A stretch of DNA of 39,093 bases, from contig NZ_JALHQI010000025.1 of NCBI RefSeq assembly GCF_022842045.1, forward strand, positions 1 through 39,093. Reading direction: 5' to 3'. The notes beneath the pieces are model-generated. The model made no database searches and was not told the origin of the DNA. It saw only the letters and a list, made by a program, of their open reading frames with translations. Made by a program: the position numbers and the translations under genes. This stretch comes from Arenimonas sp. (GTDB taxonomy: Bacteria > Pseudomonadota > Gammaproteobacteria > Xanthomonadales > Xanthomonadaceae). This document shows positions 1-10,043 of this stretch, piece by piece (positions within the stretch are counted from its first letter, which is position 1; each line of letters starts with the position of its first letter).

Positions 1-183
1 GGCGCGGGCGGCGGCCAGGGCGCCGGCGGCGTCCACCCAGGTCCAGGCGTTGAGGCTGCCGTCGCGCGCGATCGCGGCCAGACAGGCGCCGGTGAGGGCC
101 TCGCTGCTGGTTTCGCCCTTGGCCAGGGCGTGCAGCACGCGGTACAGCGGGGCCTGGCGAAGGGCGTCGGGGCTGGCGGTCAT
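1..183 (-). CDS. Amidase-signature family protein, N-terminal fragment
   Basis: Reading the minus strand from the ATG at 183 gives 61 codons that run off the left edge. The peptide starts MTASPDALRQAPLYRVL and continues through LAKGETSSEALTGACLAAI to NAWTWVDAAGALAAARA. A GETSS-x-ALxxACL-x-AI helix followed by NAW/NAF and an Ala-rich helix is the usual N-terminus of amidase-signature hydrolases (GatA-like amidases, allophanate hydrolase relatives). The catalytic Lys-cisSer-Ser core would lie outside the window, so substrate and activity cannot be judged. It diverges from the ETF-QO gene, with 99 bases between the two starts. The family call is from sequence likeness only. Confidence 0.6.
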   Translation of the reverse strand, partial: MTASPDALRQAPLYRVLHALAKGETSSEALTGACLAAIARDGSLNAWTWVDAAGALAAARA

Positions 184-282
184 GCGGCGGGCGTCCGGGT
201 CAGGGCTGCGTGAAGTGTCCTTGATTGCCCGGCCCCGGGCAAACCGGGACAATCCGAACCTTGCCGTACGGAGCTTTGGAAA

Positions 283-1890
283 ATGAGTGAACGTGACGTG
301 ATGGAATATGACGTGGTCGCCGTGGGCGCAGGCCCGGCCGGCCTGTCCTTCGCGATCCGGCTCAAGCAGCTCAAGCCCGAGCTGTCGGTCTGCGTGATCG
401 AGAAGTCCTCGGTCATCGGCGCCCACATCCTCTCCGGCGCCGTCATCGAGCCCGGCCCGCTGGACGCCCTGCTGCCGGGCTGGCGCGACAACCCGCCGCC
501 GGTCTGCGTGCCGGCCACCGAGGACGAGTTCTGGTTCCTTACCAAGGACGGCGGCACCCGCTTCCCGTTCGTGCCGCCGCAGATGTCCAACCACGGCAAC
601 TTCATCGTCAGCCTGGGCGCGATGTGCGCCTGGCTGGCGCCGCAGGCCGAGGCGCTGGGCGTCGAGATCTACCCGGGCTTCGCCGCGGCCGAGCCGCTGT
701 ACGACGAAGCCGGCGCCGTCGCCGGCGTGCGCATCGGCGACATGGGCGTGGCCAAGGACGGTTCGCACAAGGCCGGCTACACCCAGGGCATCGACATCAA
801 GGCCAAGGTCACCGTGCTGGCCGAAGGCGCGCGCGGCCACCTGACCAAGCAGCTGGTGCGCAAGTACGGCCTCGACGCCGAGTCCGACCCGCAAAACTAT
901 TCGATCGGCATCAAGGAACTCTGGCAGGTGCCGCCGGGTCGCGTGTCACCGGGCAAGATCGTGCACACGCTGGGCTGGCCGGCCGACAGCCACACCTACG
1001 GCGGCAGCTTCCTCTACCACCTCGACGGCGACCGCATCGCGCTCGGCTACGTTTCGGGCCTCGACTACCGCGACCCGAACTACCAGCCCTACGAAGCCTT
1101 CCAGCAGTGGAAGCACCACCCGCAGGTCAAGGGCCTGCTCGAGGGCGGCAACATCCTCAGCGCCGGCGCCCGCGCCATCGTCACCGGCGGCTGGCAGTCG
1201 CTGCCCAAGGTCGAGATGCCGGGCGCGCTGCTGATCGGCTGCGCCGCCGGCCTGCTCAACGTGCCCAAGATCAAGGGCACGCACCAGGCGATCCGCAGCG
1301 GCATGCTCGCGGCCGAACACCTGGCCGCGCAGGAAGCCCCGGCCGCCGCCGGCTTCGACGCCAAGCTGCGTGCCTCGCCGGCGATGGCCGAGCTGAAAAA
1401 GGTCCGCAACATCAAGCCCGGCTTCAAGAAGGGCCTGTGGTTCGGCCTGGTCAACTCCGCGTGGGAAACCGCCACCGCCGGCCTGTCGCCCTGGACCTGG
1501 CGCTGCAAGCCCGACTGGAGTTCGCTGCAGAAGCTCGACGTGGCCGAGAAGCCCAAGCGCGACTACGTCGAGCGCACGCTGGTGCCGCGCGACCGCCTGG
1601 CTGGCGTCTACTTCGCCGCCACCGAGCACGACGAGGACCAGCCGGTGCACCTGAAGGTGGCCGACACCGACGTCTGCATCACGAAGTGCGCCGAGGAATA
1701 CGGCAACCCCTGCCAGCGCTTCTGCCCCGCCGGCGTCTACGAGATCGTCGAGGACACCGAGGGCAAGCGCCTGCAGATCAACGCCGCCAACTGCGTGCAC
1801 TGCAAGACCTGCGACATCAAGGACCCGTACCAGATCATCACCTGGGTGACGCCCGAGGGCGGCGCCGGCCCCAACTACCAAAACCTCTGA
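283..1890 (+). CDS. Electron transfer flavoprotein-ubiquinone oxidoreductase (ETF-QO)
   Basis: A 535-residue membrane-associated flavo-iron-sulfur enzyme that passes electrons from reduced ETF to ubiquinone. The N-terminus carries the FAD dinucleotide fold GAGPAGL (about residues 15-21). The C-terminus carries the 4Fe-4S ligands Cys481, Cys504, Cys507 and Cys510 (CPAGVY, then CVHCKTC), with spacing much like the human enzyme. Length is normal for bacterial ETF-QO, which lacks the mitochondrial presequence. The ATG at 283 has GGAG at 270-273. A second in-frame ATG at 301 would remove six residues and is less likely. Its partner genes etfBA lie about 15 kb downstream on the same strand. A small GC-rich inverted repeat (227-240) lies in the leader; I see no convincing promoter hexamers. 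Confidence 0.95.
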   Translation: MSERDVMEYDVVAVGAGPAGLSFAIRLKQLKPELSVCVIEKSSVIGAHILSGAVIEPGPLDALLPGWRDNPPPVCVPATEDEFWFLTKDGGTRFPFVPPQMSNHGNFIVSLGAMCAWLAPQAEALGVEIYPGFAAAEPLYDEAGAVAGVRIGDMGVAKDGSHKAGYTQGIDIKAKVTVLAEGARGHLTKQLVRKYGLDAESDPQNYSIGIKELWQVPPGRVSPGKIVHTLGWPADSHTYGGSFLYHLDGDRIALGYVSGLDYRDPNYQPYEAFQQWKHHPQVKGLLEGGNILSAGARAIVTGGWQSLPKVEMPGALLIGCAAGLLNVPKIKGTHQAIRSGMLAAEHLAAQEAPAAAGFDAKLRASPAMAELKKVRNIKPGFKKGLWFGLVNSAWETATAGLSPWTWRCKPDWSSLQKLDVAEKPKRDYVERTLVPRDRLAGVYFAATEHDEDQPVHLKVADTDVCITKCAEEYGNPCQRFCPAGVYEIVEDTEGKRLQINAANCVHCKTCDIKDPYQIITWVTPEGGAGPNYQNL

Positions 1891-1895
1891 CCCCT

Positions 1896-1923
1896 TGTAG
1901 GAGGGACTTCAGTCCCTCCTACA
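1896..1923. repeat. GTAG-type REP palindrome
   Basis: Perfect 13-base arms TGTAGGAGGGACT and AGTCCCTCCTACA separated by TC. The GTAG foot followed by a hairpin is the standard REP layout. It lies just after the ETF-QO stop and ends 15 bases before the next start codon, so transcripts would carry the hairpin in the short leader of the ATP-grasp gene. Related copies are at 13246-13268 and 17023-17087. Confidence 0.85.
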
Positions 1924-1938
1924 GGAAACGGGATATCA

Positions 1939-2817
1939 ATGAAACTCGCGCTTGCCACCGCCATTGCCGCCTACGGGCTCGATGAGGACCTGACGCCGCT
2001 GCGGGAGGCCTGCGACGCCGCGGGCATCCACGTGTCCGTGGTCGCCTGGGACGACCTGACCGTGAGCTGGGCGCGCTTCGACGCTGTGCTGCTACGCTCG
2101 ACCTGGGACTACATCGACCGGCTGCCGGAATTCCTGGCCTGGTGCGACCGCACGGCGCTCGCGACGAAGCTGTGGAACGGCCCCGACGTCGTGCGCTGGA
2201 ACACCGACAAGCGCTACCTCGGCGAACTCGCCGCCAAGGGCGTGCCGGTGATCGAAAGCCACTTCATCGCCCCGGGCGACGACCCGTCGAACTTCCCGGA
2301 CCTGGCCGAGTACGTGGTCAAGCCCACGGTTGGCGCCGGCTCTCGCGACGCGCAGCGCTACCTGCGCGAAGACCGCCCGGCTGCCGAGGCGCACGTTCGC
2401 CGCCTGCTCGACGCCGGCCGCCACGTGATGGTGCAGCCCTACCTGCGCGCCGTGGATGAACAGGGCGAGACCGCGCTGCTGTTCTTCGGCGGCCGGTTCA
2501 GCCACGCCATCCGCAAGGCGCCGCTGCTCAAGCGCGGCGAAGGCCCGACGCGCGCGCTGTTCAAGGAGGAGCACATCCAGCCGCGCGCGCCGTCCGAGGC
2601 CGAACACGCGGTGGCGCGCCAGGTGCTGGCTGCCCTGCCCTTCGGTCCGCTGGTGTACGCGCGCGTGGACCTGCTGCCGTCCGACACGGGCCCGCAGCTG
2701 CTGGAGCTGGAGCTGACCGAGCCGTCGGTGTTCCTGCCTTACGGCGAGGGCGCGGCGGCACGCTACGCGTCCGTGCTTTGGGACCACCTCGGCACCGTGG
2801 TGGCGAATCGGGACTGA
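1939..2817 (+). CDS. ATP-grasp family ligase of unknown substrate
   Basis: A 292-residue protein resembling the RimK/glutathione-synthetase-like ATP-grasp group. Visible marks are RSTWDYIDRLPEFLAWC (about residue 54 onward), the lysine in VVKPTVGAGSRD (ATP-binding central domain), FFGGRFSHAIRK, and the C-terminal acidic metal site LLELELTEPSVFLPYG. The STWDY...FLxW signature also occurs in the D-cycloserine ligase DcsG and many uncharacterised homologues, so the likely reaction is ATP-driven ligation of a carboxylate to an amine, but the substrates are unknown. The start follows a REP hairpin, with AGGA about 12 bases upstream, which is weak. The last codons, Arg-Asp-stop, lie inside a small hairpin at 2807-2826. 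It could be co-transcribed with ETF-QO (48 bases apart); no functional link is evident. Confidence 0.75.
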   Translation: MKLALATAIAAYGLDEDLTPLREACDAAGIHVSVVAWDDLTVSWARFDAVLLRSTWDYIDRLPEFLAWCDRTALATKLWNGPDVVRWNTDKRYLGELAAKGVPVIESHFIAPGDDPSNFPDLAEYVVKPTVGAGSRDAQRYLREDRPAAEAHVRRLLDAGRHVMVQPYLRAVDEQGETALLFFGGRFSHAIRKAPLLKRGEGPTRALFKEEHIQPRAPSEAEHAVARQVLAALPFGPLVYARVDLLPSDTGPQLLELELTEPSVFLPYGEGAAARYASVLWDHLGTVVANRD

Positions 2818-2826
2818 CGTCCCGAT
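2807..2826. terminator. Hairpin between convergent genes, stop codon in its loop
   Basis: Arms ATCGGGAC (2807-2814) and GTCCCGAT (2819-2826) flank a 4-base loop that contains the TGA of the ATP-grasp gene. It fills the 18-base gap to the cysNC stop, so it could end transcription from both sides, though there is no long T run (GCTTTCG follows on the plus strand). The ATCGGGACTGA core matches the REP copies elsewhere in the window, so it may be a decayed REP. Confidence 0.45.
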
Positions 2827-2835
2827 GCTTTCGAC

Positions 2836-4719
2836 TCACTCTTCCAGCACCCGCGCAACGACCTTCGCCGCCAGCTGCTCGGGCGTTTCCGCCAGGGTAT
2901 CGAGCACCAGCTCCGCCGCCTCCGGCGCTTCGTACGGCGAATCGATGCCGGTGAAGTTGCGGATCTGGCCGGCACGCGCCTTCGCGTAAAGCCCCTTCGC
3001 ATCCCGGCGCTCGGCCTCGGCCAGCGGCGTGTCCACGTGCACTTCCAGGAACTCGCCCGGCGCGAACAGCTCGCGCGCCATGCGCCGCTCGGCCCGGAAC
3101 GGCGAGATGAAGCTCACCAGCACGATCAGGCCGGCGTCGGCCATCAGCTTCGCCACCTCGGCCACGCGGCGGATGTTCTCGACGCGGTCCTCGTCGGTGA
3201 AGCCCAGGTCGCGGTTGAGCCCGTGGCGCACGTTGTCGCCATCGAGGATGAAGGTGTGGAAGCCTTGCGCGTGCAGCTGCTTGTCCACCAGGTTGGCGAT
3301 GGTGGACTTGCCCGCGCCCGACAGGCCGGTGAACCACAGCACCCGCGGCTGCTGGCCCTTGATGCGGGCACGCGAGGCCTTGTCCACGTCCAGGTGCTGC
3401 CAGTGGATGTTCGCCGCGCGGCGCAGCGCGAAGTCCAGCGTGCCGGCGGCGACGGTGGCGTTGCTCTGCCGGTCGATGAGGATGAAGCCGCCCAGCCGCC
3501 GGTTCGCGGCGTAGGGCTCGAAGGCGATCGCCTGGTCGAGGCTGAGGTTGACCACGCCGACCTCGTTGAGATCGAGGTGCTTGGCGGCCAGCATGGCCTG
3601 CGTGTTCACGTCGACCTTGTGCTTGATCTCGGTGACCTGGGCGGTGACCGTGCGCGCGCCGATCTTGAGCAGGTAGGGCCGGCCCGGCAGCAGCGACTGG
3701 CCGCCCATCCACAGCAGGTGCGCCGCGAACTGGTCGGCCACCTGCGGCGGGTCGCCGGCGGCGGCGATCACGTCGCCGCGGCTGACGTCCACTTCGTCCT
3801 CGAGCACCAGCGTGATGGCCTGGCCGCTGACGGCGCGCGACAGGTCGCCGTCGGCGGTGACGATGCGGGCGACGCGCGAGCGACGGCCCGAGGGCAGCAC
3901 CACCACCTCGTCGCCCGGCGACACCGCGCCCGCCGCCAGCGTGCCGGCGAACCCGCGGAAATCCTGGTTCGGCCGGTTCACCCACTGCACCGGCAGGCGC
4001 ATCGGTGCGCGCGGGTCGTCCTGCGCGGGCTCGGCGGCCTCCAGCACCTCAAGCAGGCTCGGGCCTGCGTACCACGGCATGGCCGGCGACGGCCCCAGCA
4101 GGTTGTCGCCGCGCAGCGCCGACAGCGGGATGGCCTGCACGCGCGTGATGCCCAGGCTGTTCGCCAGCACGGCGTAGTCGGCGACGATGCGCTCGAAGGT
4201 GTCCGGGTCGTAGCCGGCCAGGTCCATCTTGTTGACCGCCAGCACCACGTGCCGGATGCCCAGCCGCGAGACGATGTAGCTGTGCCGGCGCGTCTGCGTC
4301 AGCAGGCCCTTGCGCGCGTCCACCAGCACCACCGCCAGGTCGGCGGTGGACGCGCCCGTGGCCATGTTGCGGGTGTACTGCTCGTGGCCCGGGCAGTCGG
4401 CGACGATGAACTTGCGCTTGTCGGTGCTGAAGAAGCGGTAGGCGACGTCGATGGTGATGCCCTGCTCGCGCTCGGCTTCCAGGCCGTCCACCAGCAGCGC
4501 GAAATCGATGTCCTCGCCCTGCGTGCCGTGGCGCCGGCTGTCCTTCGCCAGCGCGGCCAGCTGGTCGTCCAGCAGCAGGCGGGTGTCGTGCAGCAGCCGG
4601 CCGATCAGGGTGGACTTGCCGTCGTCGACGCTGCCGCAGGTGATGAAGCGGACCAGCGGCTTGGCCTCGTGCTGCCGAAGGTAGGCCGATACTGCCCCTG
4701 TGGGATTCCCGGTGGCCAT
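2836..4719 (-). CDS. cysNC: Bifunctional sulfate adenylyltransferase subunit 1 / APS kinase (CysNC)
   Basis: A 627-residue fusion. The N-terminal CysN GTPase has GSVDDGKST (29-37), DCPGHEQY and NKMDL, the G1, G3 and G4 motifs. With CysD it makes adenosine 5'-phosphosulfate from sulfate and ATP. The C-terminal CysC kinase begins near the Walker [10 protein letters not shown] (465-473) and has [10 protein letters not shown] and FISPFR, phosphorylating APS to PAPS. Fused CysNC is common in Xanthomonadaceae and rhizobia, unlike the separate E. coli genes. The ATG at 4719-4717 shares one base with the cysD stop (TGATG), so translation is coupled. An open frame extends further upstream, but only through cysD, and is not used. 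PAPS made here feeds CysH. Confidence 0.97.
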   Translation of the reverse strand: MATGNPTGAVSAYLRQHEAKPLVRFITCGSVDDGKSTLIGRLLHDTRLLLDDQLAALAKDSRRHGTQGEDIDFALLVDGLEAEREQGITIDVAYRFFSTDKRKFIVADCPGHEQYTRNMATGASTADLAVVLVDARKGLLTQTRRHSYIVSRLGIRHVVLAVNKMDLAGYDPDTFERIVADYAVLANSLGITRVQAIPLSALRGDNLLGPSPAMPWYAGPSLLEVLEAAEPAQDDPRAPMRLPVQWVNRPNQDFRGFAGTLAAGAVSPGDEVVVLPSGRRSRVARIVTADGDLSRAVSGQAITLVLEDEVDVSRGDVIAAAGDPPQVADQFAAHLLWMGGQSLLPGRPYLLKIGARTVTAQVTEIKHKVDVNTQAMLAAKHLDLNEVGVVNLSLDQAIAFEPYAANRRLGGFILIDRQSNATVAAGTLDFALRRAANIHWQHLDVDKASRARIKGQQPRVLWFTGLSGAGKSTIANLVDKQLHAQGFHTFILDGDNVRHGLNRDLGFTDEDRVENIRRVAEVAKLMADAGLIVLVSFISPFRAERRMARELFAPGEFLEVHVDTPLAEAERRDAKGLYAKARAGQIRNFTGIDSPYEAPEAAELVLDTLAETPEQLAAKVVARVLEE

Positions 4720-5627
4720 CAGAAGTAGCCCTCCTGCTTCTTCTTCTCCATCGACGCGCCGGGGTCGTGGTCGATCACGCGGCCCTGGCGCTCGGAGGTA
4801 GTGGCGACCAGCATCTCGGCGATCACCTTCTCCAACGTGTCGGCCTCGGACGCGATGGCCCCGGTGAGCGGATAGCAGCCCAGGGTGCGGAAACGCACCT
4901 TGCGCATCACCGGCACTTCGCCCGGCTGCAGCGGAAGGCGGTCGTCGTCCACCATGATCAGCGCGCCGTCGCGCTCGACCACCGGCCGCTCGGCCGCGAA
5001 ATACAGCGACGGCACCGGGATCTTCTCGCGGAAGATGTAGAGCCAGACGTCGAGCTCGGTCCAGTTCGAGATCGGGAACGCGCGCACGCTCTCGCCCTTG
5101 CCGATGCGGGTGTTGTACAGGTCCCACAGCTCGGGCCGCTGGTTCTTCGGGTCCCAGCGGTGCTGGGCGGTGCGGAAGGAGAAGATGCGCTCCTTGGCCC
5201 GCGACTTTTCCTCGTCGCGGCGGGCGCCGCCGATGGCCGCGTCGAACTGGTGCAGGTCCAGCGCCTGCTTCAGCGCCTGGGTCTTCATCACGTCGGTGTG
5301 CACGGTGGCGCCGTGGGTGATGGGGTTGACGCCCTGGGCCCGGCCCTCGGGGTTGGTGTGCGTGCGCAGCTCGACGCCGGTCTCGGCGGCGCGGCGGTCG
5401 CGGAACTCGATCATCTCGCGGAACTTCCAGCCGGTGTCGATGTGCATCAGCGGAATCGGCGGCTTCGCGGGGTGGAAGGCCTTCACCAGCAGGTGCAGCA
5501 GCACCGAGCTGTCCTTGCCCACGGAATACAGCATCACCGGGTTGCGGAAGGAGGCCGCGACCTCGCGCAGCACGTGGATGGCCTCGGCCTCGAGGCGGTC
5601 GAGATGGGACAGGGCGGGTTCGCTCAT
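4719..5627 (-). CDS. cysD: Sulfate adenylyltransferase subunit 2 (CysD)
   Basis: 302 residues, the same length as E. coli CysD. It is the catalytic ATP pyrophosphatase (PP-loop) subunit of ATP sulfurylase. The PP-loop is YSVGKDSSV (34-42), followed by the conserved [11 protein letters not shown] and [15 protein letters not shown] blocks; the C-terminus is the typical [10 protein letters not shown]. It is the middle gene of a minus-strand operon: the TauE/SafE-like gene lies 13 bases upstream and cysNC overlaps by one base downstream. I see no strong Shine-Dalgarno before the ATG, which suggests coupling to the gene before it. Confidence 0.97.
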   Translation of the reverse strand: MSEPALSHLDRLEAEAIHVLREVAASFRNPVMLYSVGKDSSVLLHLLVKAFHPAKPPIPLMHIDTGWKFREMIEFRDRRAAETGVELRTHTNPEGRAQGVNPITHGATVHTDVMKTQALKQALDLHQFDAAIGGARRDEEKSRAKERIFSFRTAQHRWDPKNQRPELWDLYNTRIGKGESVRAFPISNWTELDVWLYIFREKIPVPSLYFAAERPVVERDGALIMVDDDRLPLQPGEVPVMRKVRFRTLGCYPLTGAIASEADTLEKVIAEMLVATTSERQGRVIDHDPGASMEKKKQEGYF

Positions 5628-5640
5628 GGGTCGCAGGATA

Positions 5641-6378
5641 TCAACGCAGCAGGTTATAGAGGCTGAGCGCGCTGACCAGCAGCCCGACCAAGGCCATCAG
5701 CGGCCGCGCCGGCACCCGCCGGGTCAGCCAGGCGGCAAAGGGCGCCGCGATCACGCCGCCCACCAGCAGCCCCAGCACCACATGCACGTGGCTGACGCCC
5801 AGCGTGGCCAGGAACACCACCGACACCGCCAGGCTGATGAAGAACTCGGCCGCGTTGGCGGTACCGATGGCGATGCGCGGCTCCAGGTGCCGGGCCATCA
5901 GGTGGCTGGTGGTCAACGGTCCCCAGCCACCGCCGCCCACCGCGTCCAGGAAGCCCGCGCCCAGGCCCAGCGGCACGTTTCGGCCCGCACGCGGCGCGCG
6001 GCGCTGGCCGCGCCAGGCGCGCCACACCAGCATCAGCCCCAGCAGCAGCAGGTAGGCCGCGACCAGCGGCCGCAGCCAGGTCCAGTCCACCGAAGCCAGC
6101 AGCCAGGCCCCCGTGATGGCGCCCAGCACGCCGGGCAGCACCAGCGACCACATCAGCTTGCGGTCCACGTTGCCGAAGTAGCCGTGGCTCAGGCCGGACA
6201 CGCCGGTGGTGGCCACTTCGGCCGCGTGCACGCTGGCGCTGGCCACCGCCGGCGGCAGCCCGAAGGCCAGCAGCAGGCTGGAGCTGGTGACGCCGTAGGC
6301 CATGCCCAGGGCCCCGTCGACCAACTGGGCCGCGAGGCCGATGGCGACGAAGATGAAGAACTCGGGGGGCAGGTCCAT
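5641..6378 (-). CDS. TauE/SafE (DUF81) family membrane protein, sulfur-operon head gene
   Basis: 245 residues, almost wholly hydrophobic, with about eight predicted membrane segments. It shows the family's two halves, each starting with a Gly-rich loop: [20 protein letters not shown] (about 9-28) and [19 protein letters not shown] (about 136-154), the latter close to the GxxxGxxxxxGGGGG pattern of sulfite and sulfoacetate exporters. As first gene of an operon with cysD and cysNC it probably moves an inorganic sulfur anion: sulfite export to limit toxicity, or sulfate import, since no sulfate permease is in the window. Direction and substrate cannot be read from sequence. It diverges from cysJ across 150 bases. 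Confidence 0.85.
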   Translation of the reverse strand: MDLPPEFFIFVAIGLAAQLVDGALGMAYGVTSSSLLLAFGLPPAVASASVHAAEVATTGVSGLSHGYFGNVDRKLMWSLVLPGVLGAITGAWLLASVDWTWLRPLVAAYLLLLGLMLVWRAWRGQRRAPRAGRNVPLGLGAGFLDAVGGGGWGPLTTSHLMARHLEPRIAIGTANAAEFFISLAVSVVFLATLGVSHVHVVLGLLVGGVIAAPFAAWLTRRVPARPLMALVGLLVSALSLYNLLR

Positions 6379-6467
6379 GGGGCGGCCGCGGGGAAGGTGC
6401 GGCGACTATCGTGCGCCATTTCCGCGCCGGCAAATAAGCGCCGGGCATGTCGCCATGCCGCCTGTTC

Positions 6468-6484
6468 CTTTCCGCACCGGAAAG
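6468..6484. promoter_or_regulatory. Inverted repeat in the divergent TauE-like/cysJ control region
   Basis: CTTTCCG-CAC-CGGAAAG, 7-base arms around 3 bases, lies 45 bases before the cysJ ATG and 90 bases before the opposite gene. This 150-base gap must hold the promoters of both sulfur operons, so the repeat is a candidate operator, possibly for CysB. It does not clearly match a known CysB site, and no clean sigma70 hexamers are visible. Confidence 0.25.
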
Positions 6485-6528
6485 CCCGCGCGTAGCGTCG
6501 GCCCATCGCTTCCACGAGTCCGACGCCC

Positions 6529-8358
6529 ATGCCTCCCGCCCCCGCCGCCCTGCCCGTGCCGCCCCTGCCCGGTGACAAGGTCGACCTGCTGGCGCGCCTC
6601 ACCGACGGGCTGGACGCCCCCGGCCTGTGGTGGCTGTCGGGCTATGCCGCCGGCCTGGCTGCCCGCCCCGGCGCCCGGCCGGCGGCCGCGGAGCCGCAGG
6701 CCGGAGCGCGGCTGACCATCGTGTTCGGCAGCCAGACCGGCAATGCCCGGCGCGTGGCCGAGCAGCTGGCGCGCCAGGCCGGGACCGAGGGCCTCGCGGT
6801 GCGGCTGCTGCGCGCCGACGCCTACCCGCTGCCCGAACTGAAGGACGAGCGCCTGCTTTACGTGGTGATCAGCACGCAGGGCGAAGGCGAACCGCCGGAC
6901 GATGCCCGCGGCTTCGTGGCGCACCTGCTGGGCAAGCGCGCGCCGAAGCTGCCGCAGCTGCAGTACGCCGTGCTGGGACTGGGCGACTCGAGCTATCCGC
7001 TGTTCAACGCCACCGGGCGAGAGATCGACGAGCGCCTGGCCGAACTCGGCGCGCACCGGCTGTTCGCCCGGGGCGAGGCCGATGTCGATGTCGAGGCGGT
7101 GGCCACGCCATGGTTGGCGCAGGCCCTGGAGCAGGCGCGCGGCACGCTGGCCGCCGCACCGTCGGCTACGGTCACGTCCTCGACGTCGACAGTCCTCTTG
7201 TCCAGCACGACGACCTCGGCCACCGTGACGCCGCTGCGCGCCGTGGCACCCGCGTCGCCGTGGTCGCGCGAGAAGCCATTCGCCGCCGAAGTGCTGGCCA
7301 ACCAGCGACTGACCGGCCGCGGCAGCCGCAAGGACGTGCGCCACCTCGAAATCGCGCTCGAAGGGTCGGGCCTTACCTACCAGCCCGGCGATGCGCTGGG
7401 GCTGTGGCCGCGCAATCCGCCGGCGCTGGTGTCGGCCGTGCTGGCCGAGCTCTCGCTCGACGCTAACGCGGACGTCGACGGCGTCCTGCTGCGCACGTGG
7501 CTGGCCGAACGGCGGGAGCTGACGAAGCTGTCGCGCCCCTTCCTGGCGCGTCACGCCGAGCGTGGCGGGCACGCCGCGCTGGCGCGGGCGCTCGAACCGG
7601 ACCACGCGCCTGCACTCGCGACGCTCCTGGGCACGAACCAACTCATCGATCTTCTGCAGGCCTACCCCGCCCGCTGGTCGGCCGCCGACCTGGTCGCCGC
7701 GCTGCGGCCGCTGGCGCCGCGGCTGTACTCCATGGCATCGAGCCAGAGCGTAGTGGGTGCCGAAGCCCACCTGACCGTGGACCATGTCCAGTGGGAAGCG
7801 CCAGGCGGCCGACGCTGGGGCGCGGCCTCGCACCAACTCGCGTCTTCGGACGAGGGCGCCTTGCTGCCGGTCTTCATCGAGGCCAACGAGCGCTTCCGGC
7901 TGCCGCGCGACGGCGCGCGCGACGTGGTGATGATCGGCCCTGGCACGGGCGTGGCGCCTTTCCGCGGCTTCGTGCAGGAACGCGCGGCCATCGGTGCCGC
8001 CGGCCGCAACTGGCTGCTGTTCGGCGCCCCACACGCGCGCCATGACTTCCTCTACCAGCTCGAGTGGCAGCAGGCGCTGAAGTCCGGCCAGCTGCACCGG
8101 CTGGACCTGGCCTTCTCGCGCGACCAGGCCGACAAGGTGTACGTGCAGCATCGCCTGCGCGAGCACGGCCGCGCGCTGTTCGACTGGCTCGAGGGCGGCG
8201 CGCACCTGTACGTCTGCGGCGCGACGGCGATGGGCCGCGATGTCGAGGCCGCCCTGCTCGATGTCGTGGCCACCCATGGCGGCAGGGACGAAGACGCCGC
8301 CCGTGACTACCTCGCCAGGCTGCAGCAGCAGGGCCGCTACGCCCGGGACGTGTACTGA
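6529..8358 (+). CDS. cysJ: Sulfite reductase [NADPH] flavoprotein alpha-component (CysJ)
   Basis: 609 residues, the diflavin electron-transfer subunit of assimilatory sulfite reductase. An N-terminal extension leads to the flavodoxin domain (FGSQTGNA at 66-73; [23 protein letters not shown]), which binds FMN. The FAD/ferredoxin-reductase part has RLYSMASS and [12 protein letters not shown], and the NADPH end has [13 protein letters not shown] and the usual terminal DVY. Between FMN and FAD domains (about 207-244) lies a low-complexity Ser/Thr-rich linker. The stop overlaps the cysI start by one base (TGATG). Electrons from NADPH pass through FAD and FMN to CysI. Confidence 0.96.
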   Translation: MPPAPAALPVPPLPGDKVDLLARLTDGLDAPGLWWLSGYAAGLAARPGARPAAAEPQAGARLTIVFGSQTGNARRVAEQLARQAGTEGLAVRLLRADAYPLPELKDERLLYVVISTQGEGEPPDDARGFVAHLLGKRAPKLPQLQYAVLGLGDSSYPLFNATGREIDERLAELGAHRLFARGEADVDVEAVATPWLAQALEQARGTLAAAPSATVTSSTSTVLLSSTTTSATVTPLRAVAPASPWSREKPFAAEVLANQRLTGRGSRKDVRHLEIALEGSGLTYQPGDALGLWPRNPPALVSAVLAELSLDANADVDGVLLRTWLAERRELTKLSRPFLARHAERGGHAALARALEPDHAPALATLLGTNQLIDLLQAYPARWSAADLVAALRPLAPRLYSMASSQSVVGAEAHLTVDHVQWEAPGGRRWGAASHQLASSDEGALLPVFIEANERFRLPRDGARDVVMIGPGTGVAPFRGFVQERAAIGAAGRNWLLFGAPHARHDFLYQLEWQQALKSGQLHRLDLAFSRDQADKVYVQHRLREHGRALFDWLEGGAHLYVCGATAMGRDVEAALLDVVATHGGRDEDAARDYLARLQQQGRYARDVY

Positions 8359-10043
8359 TGGGCGCGCACTCGGTGGAAGACATCAAGCAGGCCAGCGGCC
8401 GCCTGCGCGGCACCCTGCTCGAGAGCCTGGCCAACCCGGTCACCGGCGCGCTGGCCGAGGCCGACCAGGTGTTGATCAAGTACCACGGCAGCTACCAGCA
8501 GGACGACCGCGATATCCGCGAGGAGCGCCGCGTCGCGAAGCTCGAGCCCGACTACAGCTTCATGATCCGCACGCGCACGCCGGGCGGCGTGGTGACGCCG
8601 GCGCAATGGCTGGGCCTCGACGCCATCGCGACCACCTACGCCGAACGCGGCCTGCGCATCACCACGCGCCAGGCCTTCCAGTTCCACGGCGTCATCAAGG
8701 GGCAGCTCAAGGCGACGATGCAGGCCATCAACGCCCAGCTGATCGACACGCTGGCGGCCTGCGGCGACGTCAACCGCAACGTCGCGGTGGCCGCGAACCC
8801 GCTGGAGTCGCGCGCGCACGCGGCGGTGTACGCGCAGGCCGCGGCGCTGTCGCGGCACCTGCTGCCCAACACCCGCGCCTACTACGAGATCTGGCTCGAC
8901 GAGCAGCGCGTGGCCGGCAGCGGCGAAGAGGACGAGCCGGTCTACGGCAACGCCTACCTGCCGCGCAAGTTCAAGATCGGCTTCGCCATCCCGCCGGTGA
9001 ACGACGTGGACGTGTTCGCGCAGGACCTCGGCTTCATCGCCGTGCTCGAAGACGGCGAGGTCGTTGGCTACAACGTCAGCATCGGCGGCGGCATGGGTGC
9101 CACCCATGGCGATGCCGAGACCTACCCGCGCCTGGCCGACGTGATTGGCTTCGTAACGCCGGACCAGGTGACCGCCGTCGCGACCGCCGTGGTCACCGCA
9201 CAGCGCGACTTCGGCAACCGCACCGTGCGCAAGCGCGCGCGCCTGAAGTACACGATCGACGACCGCGGGCTGGCCTGGTTCACCTCGCAGGTGGAGGGTC
9301 GCGCCGGGTTTCCCCTGGCCGCGGCGCGGCCCTTCGCCTTCGAGCACTCGGGCGACCGCTTCGGCTGGGTCGAAGGCCACGACGGCCGCTGGCACCTGAC
9401 GCTGCGGCTGCTGTCGGGCCGCATCCTGGACGGCGCCGATGGCGCCCACCTCACCGGCCTGCGCGAGATCGCGCGCGTGCACGAAGGTGACTTCCGCATG
9501 ACGCCGAACCAGAACCTGGTGATCGCCGGGGTGCCGGCCGCCCAGCGCGCACGCATCGATGCGCTGGTGCAGGCGCACGGGCTGGACGGCTACCGCACGG
9601 CCAGCCCGCTGCGGCTCAAGTCCGTGGCCTGCGTGGCGCTGCCCACCTGCGGCCTCGCGATGGCCGAAGCGGAGCGCTACCTGCCGACGCTGACCACGAA
9701 GGTCGAGGCGCTGCTGGACGCGCATGGCCTGATCGACGCTCCGCTCCTGCTTCGCATCAGCGGCTGCCCGAACGGCTGCTCGCGCCCTTACCTCGGCGAG
9801 ATCGCGCTCGTGGGCAAGGCCCCCGGCCGCTACAACCTGATGCTGGGCGCCGACCACCGCGGCCAGCGCCTGAACACCCTTTACCGCGAAAACATCGCGG
9901 AACCGGAGCTCCTCGCCGCGCTCGATCCCCTGTTCGCGCGATACGCCGCCGAGCGCGGCCACGACGAGGGCTTCGGTGATTTTCTCGTCCGCGCCGGCGT
10001 GGTGAAGCCACGCACCGGCATCCCCCTGGAGCTGCAAGCATGA
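8358..10043 (+). CDS. cysI: Sulfite reductase hemoprotein beta-component (CysI)
   Basis: 561 residues. It reduces sulfite to sulfide on a siroheme coupled to a 4Fe-4S cluster. The cluster ligands are Cys425, Cys431 (CVALPTC), Cys470 and Cys474 (CPNGC); their spacing of 6, 39 and 4 is the same as in E. coli CysI. The two sulfite/nitrite reductase repeats are visible, including [19 protein letters not shown], and NVSIGGGMG in the first half and MTPNQNLVI in the second. Start and stop overlap cysJ (1 base) and cysH (4 bases, ATGA), so JIH is one translationally coupled operon. Siroheme comes from CysG encoded 4.5 kb downstream. Confidence 0.97.
   Translation: MGAHSVEDIKQASGRLRGTLLESLANPVTGALAEADQVLIKYHGSYQQDDRDIREERRVAKLEPDYSFMIRTRTPGGVVTPAQWLGLDAIATTYAERGLRITTRQAFQFHGVIKGQLKATMQAINAQLIDTLAACGDVNRNVAVAANPLESRAHAAVYAQAAALSRHLLPNTRAYYEIWLDEQRVAGSGEEDEPVYGNAYLPRKFKIGFAIPPVNDVDVFAQDLGFIAVLEDGEVVGYNVSIGGGMGATHGDAETYPRLADVIGFVTPDQVTAVATAVVTAQRDFGNRTVRKRARLKYTIDDRGLAWFTSQVEGRAGFPLAAARPFAFEHSGDRFGWVEGHDGRWHLTLRLLSGRILDGADGAHLTGLREIARVHEGDFRMTPNQNLVIAGVPAAQRARIDALVQAHGLDGYRTASPLRLKSVACVALPTCGLAMAEAERYLPTLTTKVEALLDAHGLIDAPLLLRISGCPNGCSRPYLGEIALVGKAPGRYNLMLGADHRGQRLNTLYRENIAEPELLAALDPLFARYAAERGHDEGFGDFLVRAGVVKPRTGIPLELQA

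Noticed and set aside
3037-4728. 563-codon plus-strand frame opposite cysNC
   Set aside because: Antisense shadow; CysNC motifs are complete on the minus strand.
6406-8277. 623-codon minus-strand frame opposite cysJ
   Set aside because: The cysJ frame has all flavin and NADPH motifs; the opposite frame has none and is Gly/Gln/His/Arg-biased.
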